This document shows positions 61,471 through 64,000 of a DNA stretch of 64,000 bases, piece after piece. Position 1 is the first letter of the stretch. Every line of letters begins with the position of its first letter. Position numbers and translations under genes: made by a program. The stretch is from positions 1,240,001 through 1,304,000 of the forward strand of contig OZ250157.1 of the NCBI GenBank assembly GCA_965237765.1, given 5' to 3'. The notes beneath the pieces were generated by a model. That model had not been told where the DNA came from, did not search any database, and saw only the letters and a program-made list of their open reading frames with translations. This DNA is from WTGJ01 sp965237765. Its GTDB lineage: Bacteria; Chloroflexota; Anaerolineae; Aggregatilineales; Phototrophicaceae.

Positions 61471-63129
61471 ATGGCGGCGCTCGCGAGCCTAGTATTCGCA
61501 AAGGCGGATATCCTGCTTGCGCTACTGCTCTACCCGCTGCTCGGGTGGGTTTACTGGCGTTGGCTGCGGCCGCATTTGCCTGCGCCGGCGCGCTTTCTTT
61601 TTTACTCGCTCCTCGGCGGTCAGCTGTTGTTGCTGGTGGCTTTCGCGGCGACGTTAGAGCAGTACGGTAGTGACCTGCGCTGGTTGTGGCATCTCGATGG
61701 CGAATGGAATATCGTTGCGAGCTTCGCGGCGCTGCAGCTGGCACTCGTAGGTAGCCTGGCGCTGGTGGGCGCCCGGTCGCTATTCCCCCGGGGCGATTGG
61801 CGCTATTGGCTGGCCGTGAGCGTCAGCTTTTACCTGATGGCTGGCTATGAGTATTTATCGATACAAGCGGTGGCTCCTGCGACTATCCTGCGCGCTGTCC
61901 TGGGTGGAAGTGCGTTGGGGTTGGCGCTGGCGACGATCGTATGGTTGCCGCGTGTGGCAGGAGCACAGGCGCGTTTTGGCCGTTGGCTCGTCGCCGGCCT
62001 CGCGCTGAGCGTGTTGGGTGCTGAGATATTGGACCGTTTCGAGAACCTGTGTGTACCAGCGGGCATTTTAGGGGCGACGAAGCGTTGTGTGTGGCTTTTG
62101 CCGCTCGAAGAAGTGGCGGAAAACGCAGGTGCCCTGATCGCTGTGCTGGCGGCGCTGGGGATCACGCTGCATGCCCGGTCGGGCGCGGAATGGCGAGCGG
62201 TGGGGAAGCGTACGCTGGTGGCGCTCGGCCTGGCCGCACTGGTGCTCTACGCATTGGGCTGGCTAATCATGCCGCCGGCCCAACGCATTTTCCTGGATAA
62301 CCGTCCGGCGATACTGACCGTACAGGGCGTTGAGCATGATCCTCTGGTCGCGGGAGAGGAGATAAAAATACAAGTTGAGCTAACGGCCCGCAAAGCGTTG
62401 CCGGCGCCGATCGGTTATTCGTTGCAGTTGACCGACTCTTTGAACGGAGAGGTGCTGGCATCTGTAGATCGGTGGTCGAAACGCCGGCCGGAGCGTTGGC
62501 CGGTGGAGGAGGTGGTAGCGCAGGAGCTGACGCTCCATATCCCAGAAGATGCGCCAGTGAACCGCGTGCTCTGGTTGGCGATGAGTCTCTGGTGGCATGA
62601 TGGCGTGAATTTTTCGCCGCTGTCTCTTGACGCTGGCGAGTGGCAGCAAGTAACGGAGACACTCGTCAAGATCTCGGAAGTGATCTTGCAGGCGCCGACG
62701 GTGGAAGAGATGGAAGATGTGGGCAATACCTTCGCGACGGGTTTCACCCTTTTGCGCGCGGATTACCCCACTACAGCGCGGGCAGGGGAAGAATTTGCGG
62801 TCACTTTCCATTGGCAAGCGGAAGCGGCTGGGCAAGAAGATTGGCAACAGTTCTTGCATTTCACCCATGAAGAAAGCGGCGCGCTCTGGAATCACGACCA
62901 GCCGCCACTCGGCGAACGCCTGCCGACGCACCTCTGGTATACGGGATTGGTAGACCAGGAGCGCTGGCAATTCACCCTGCCGGAAGATCTGGCGCCAGGT
63001 CGCTATCAGGTCCACACCGGCCTGTACCGTCTGTCGGATTTGCAGCGCGCGCCGGCCTGGGATGCGGCGGGGTTGCCCTGGCCGGAAGCGAAAGTAGCGC
63101 TGGGCACGATCGAGATCGTCGCGCCTTGA
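61471..63129 (+). CDS. Large membrane protein with a C-terminal beta-rich domain
   Basis: 552 residues. About seven hydrophobic segments in the first 270 residues, then a soluble part with two beta-sandwich-like stretches (A-E-E-I-K-I-Q-V-E-L-T, F-A-V-T-F-H-W-Q-A). No enzyme motif. The start follows GGGAG and lies 24 bases after mltG, so the two may be co-transcribed. Confidence 0.65.
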   Translation: MAALASLVFAKADILLALLLYPLLGWVYWRWLRPHLPAPARFLFYSLLGGQLLLLVAFAATLEQYGSDLRWLWHLDGEWNIVASFAALQLALVGSLALVGARSLFPRGDWRYWLAVSVSFYLMAGYEYLSIQAVAPATILRAVLGGSALGLALATIVWLPRVAGAQARFGRWLVAGLALSVLGAEILDRFENLCVPAGILGATKRCVWLLPLEEVAENAGALIAVLAALGITLHARSGAEWRAVGKRTLVALGLAALVLYALGWLIMPPAQRIFLDNRPAILTVQGVEHDPLVAGEEIKIQVELTARKALPAPIGYSLQLTDSLNGEVLASVDRWSKRRPERWPVEEVVAQELTLHIPEDAPVNRVLWLAMSLWWHDGVNFSPLSLDAGEWQQVTETLVKISEVILQAPTVEEMEDVGNTFATGFTLLRADYPTTARAGEEFAVTFHWQAEAAGQEDWQQFLHFTHEESGALWNHDQPPLGERLPTHLWYTGLVDQERWQFTLPEDLAPGRYQVHTGLYRLSDLQRAPAWDAAGLPWPEAKVALGTIEIVAP

Positions 63130-63230
63130 ACGGCACTGCCGGGGAAACGGTTGTTTGCCCAACCGGCCCGGTTGCCCAACCGACATGCATCCATATACTG
63201 AATCGGGAGTGGAAACGGAAGCAGCGGCAT

Positions 63231-63989
63231 ATGCCCGAAGAATTTGGCGGCTTCCCGGCCGCCAGCCAGCAATTCCTGGCGGAGCTGGCTGCCAACAACC
63301 GGCGCGAATGGTTTCAGGAGCAGCGCGAGCGCTATCAGCGCGACCTGCTGGCGCCGGCGCAGGCCTTCTGCGTCGCCCTTGGTGAGCAGCTGCAAGCGAT
63401 TGCGCCCGGCATCCGCTATGACCCGCGCGCGAATGGACAAGGCTCGCTGCTGCGCATCCAACGCGACACGCGCTTCTTACGGCCGCGAAGTGCCGGCACG
63501 CGCTTCAGCCGCGACAAATCGCCCTATAAGACCGTCGTCGGCATACTCTTTTGGGAAGGGCCGGGCAAGAAGATGGCACATCCCGCTTTCGGCTTTGAGT
63601 TGAGCGCGGCCGGCGCGCGCATGATGGCGGGCATGTTCGCCTTCGATAAAACGATGCTCGCCGCCTACCGCGCCGCCGTCGCTGATAGCCAGCGCGGTGC
63701 TGAATTGGAGAGGGCCATCGCCGCCCTGCGCGCCGCCGGCGAATATGAAATCAGGGGCGAGCGATACGCGCGGGTGCCGGCGGGGTATGCGGCCGACCAC
63801 CCGCGCGCGGATTGGCTGCGCTATAAGAACCTGTACGCCGCTATGCCGCCCATCCCAGCGGCGCTCATCACGACGCCTGAATTGGTGGAGCATTGCCGCG
63901 TGCTCTGTGAAGGGGCGGCGCCCTTATTCGCCTGGCTGGTAGCGCTACAGTCGGGTACGGAAAATCATTTCATCGTAGGAGGTGGCTGA
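63231..63989 (+). CDS. DUF2461 (TIGR02453) family protein with an in-frame repeat insert
   Basis: 252 residues. E-F-G-G-F-P and F-L-A-E-L-A-A-N-N-R-R-E-W-F are typical. The conserved R-D-T-R-F-S-R-D-K-S-P-Y-K-T is interrupted after R-D-T-R-F by a 10-residue unit (L-R-P-R-S-A-G-T-R-F) from one 30-bp repeat, after which S-R-D-K-S-P-Y-K-T resumes. Function of the family is unknown. The stop overlaps the ATG of the next gene. Confidence 0.85.
   Translation: MPEEFGGFPAASQQFLAELAANNRREWFQEQRERYQRDLLAPAQAFCVALGEQLQAIAPGIRYDPRANGQGSLLRIQRDTRFLRPRSAGTRFSRDKSPYKTVVGILFWEGPGKKMAHPAFGFELSAAGARMMAGMFAFDKTMLAAYRAAVADSQRGAELERAIAALRAAGEYEIRGERYARVPAGYAADHPRADWLRYKNLYAAMPPIPAALITTPELVEHCRVLCEGAAPLFAWLVALQSGTENHFIVGGG
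63470..63499 (+). repeat. Single 30-bp repeat in the DUF2461 gene
   Basis: Flanked by near-identical CACGCGCTTC on both sides, the cleanest insertion example in the window. Confidence 0.95.
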
Positions 63990-64000
63990 TGCGTCTCTGG
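63989..64000 (+). CDS. Start of a gene leaving the window
   Basis: ATG at 63989 overlapping the previous stop by one base, with AGGAGG 7-8 bases upstream. Only M-R-L-W is visible. Confidence 0.6.

Noticed and set aside
1..64000. tRNA, rRNA, transposase or prophage genes
   Set aside because: None could be recognised by eye in either strand; a structured-RNA search was not possible.

Overview
The window looks like a chromosomal segment of a high-GC bacterium, most probably a member of the Chloroflexota (inference). The reasons are several Dpp-type transporters with SPI-type rather than lipoprotein-type binding proteins, TPR proteins opening with a P-D-W-L motif, a DM13 protein, MltG and dnaN-type housekeeping genes of a Gram-positive-like cell plan, and a DUF6092/nitroreductase pair. 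No rRNA, tRNA, phage or transposase gene was seen. Single-base indels, mostly in short homopolymers, break several otherwise good genes (1-1175, 3448-3499, 36040, 44200, 54175). This suggests residual long-read error or recent decay.

Layout. 1-1175 is a broken membrane glycosyltransferase; 1172-3248 an oxidoreductase plus M14-like deacylase pair. 3.3-21.9 kb is a peptide-utilisation region. It holds three Dpp-type import clusters (five binding proteins, six permease genes, no ATPase genes), an M42 aminopeptidase, a gamma-glutamyltransferase-like protein and an M24 dipeptidase. Every binding-protein gene is followed by a strong hairpin before the next gene. 22-29.3 kb is mostly housekeeping: a Fic-like protein, dnaN with an AT-rich downstream region, an aminotransferase, a cell-wall amidase, rluD, rsfS and ndk. 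From 29.3 to 64 kb small GC-rich operons (TPR, M23-propeller, nuclease, transport, redox, CCA enzyme, mltG, DUF2461) alternate with AT-richer defence-like islets.

The islets are: a Type IIG/I-like restriction-methylase with an in-frame amber; a Type II R-M pair with a frameshifted methylase; an AAA ATPase plus DUF3226/Toprim pair; a proteasome-like Ntn hydrolase with a small partner; an ApeA-type HEPN protein with an HNH remnant; a membrane-anchored orphan; a Panacea-type toxin-antitoxin pair; and a beta-class methyltransferase fused to an Mrr-like nuclease domain.

The most unusual feature is a 30-bp double-palindromic repeat present in more than 20 copies at ten or more loci between 26 and 64 kb. 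Because it is a multiple of three bases it sits inside coding sequence as 10-residue inserts. It is read in at least four frames, in RluD, the CCA enzyme, a cell-wall amidase, an M23 peptidase, a DUF2461 protein, an SDR protein, a TPR-operon protein and MltG. Copies differ at one base (CTTGC or CTTAC) in a way that keeps the host frame open. I regard this as the best candidate for an undescribed system: an in-frame, protein-tolerated palindromic element.
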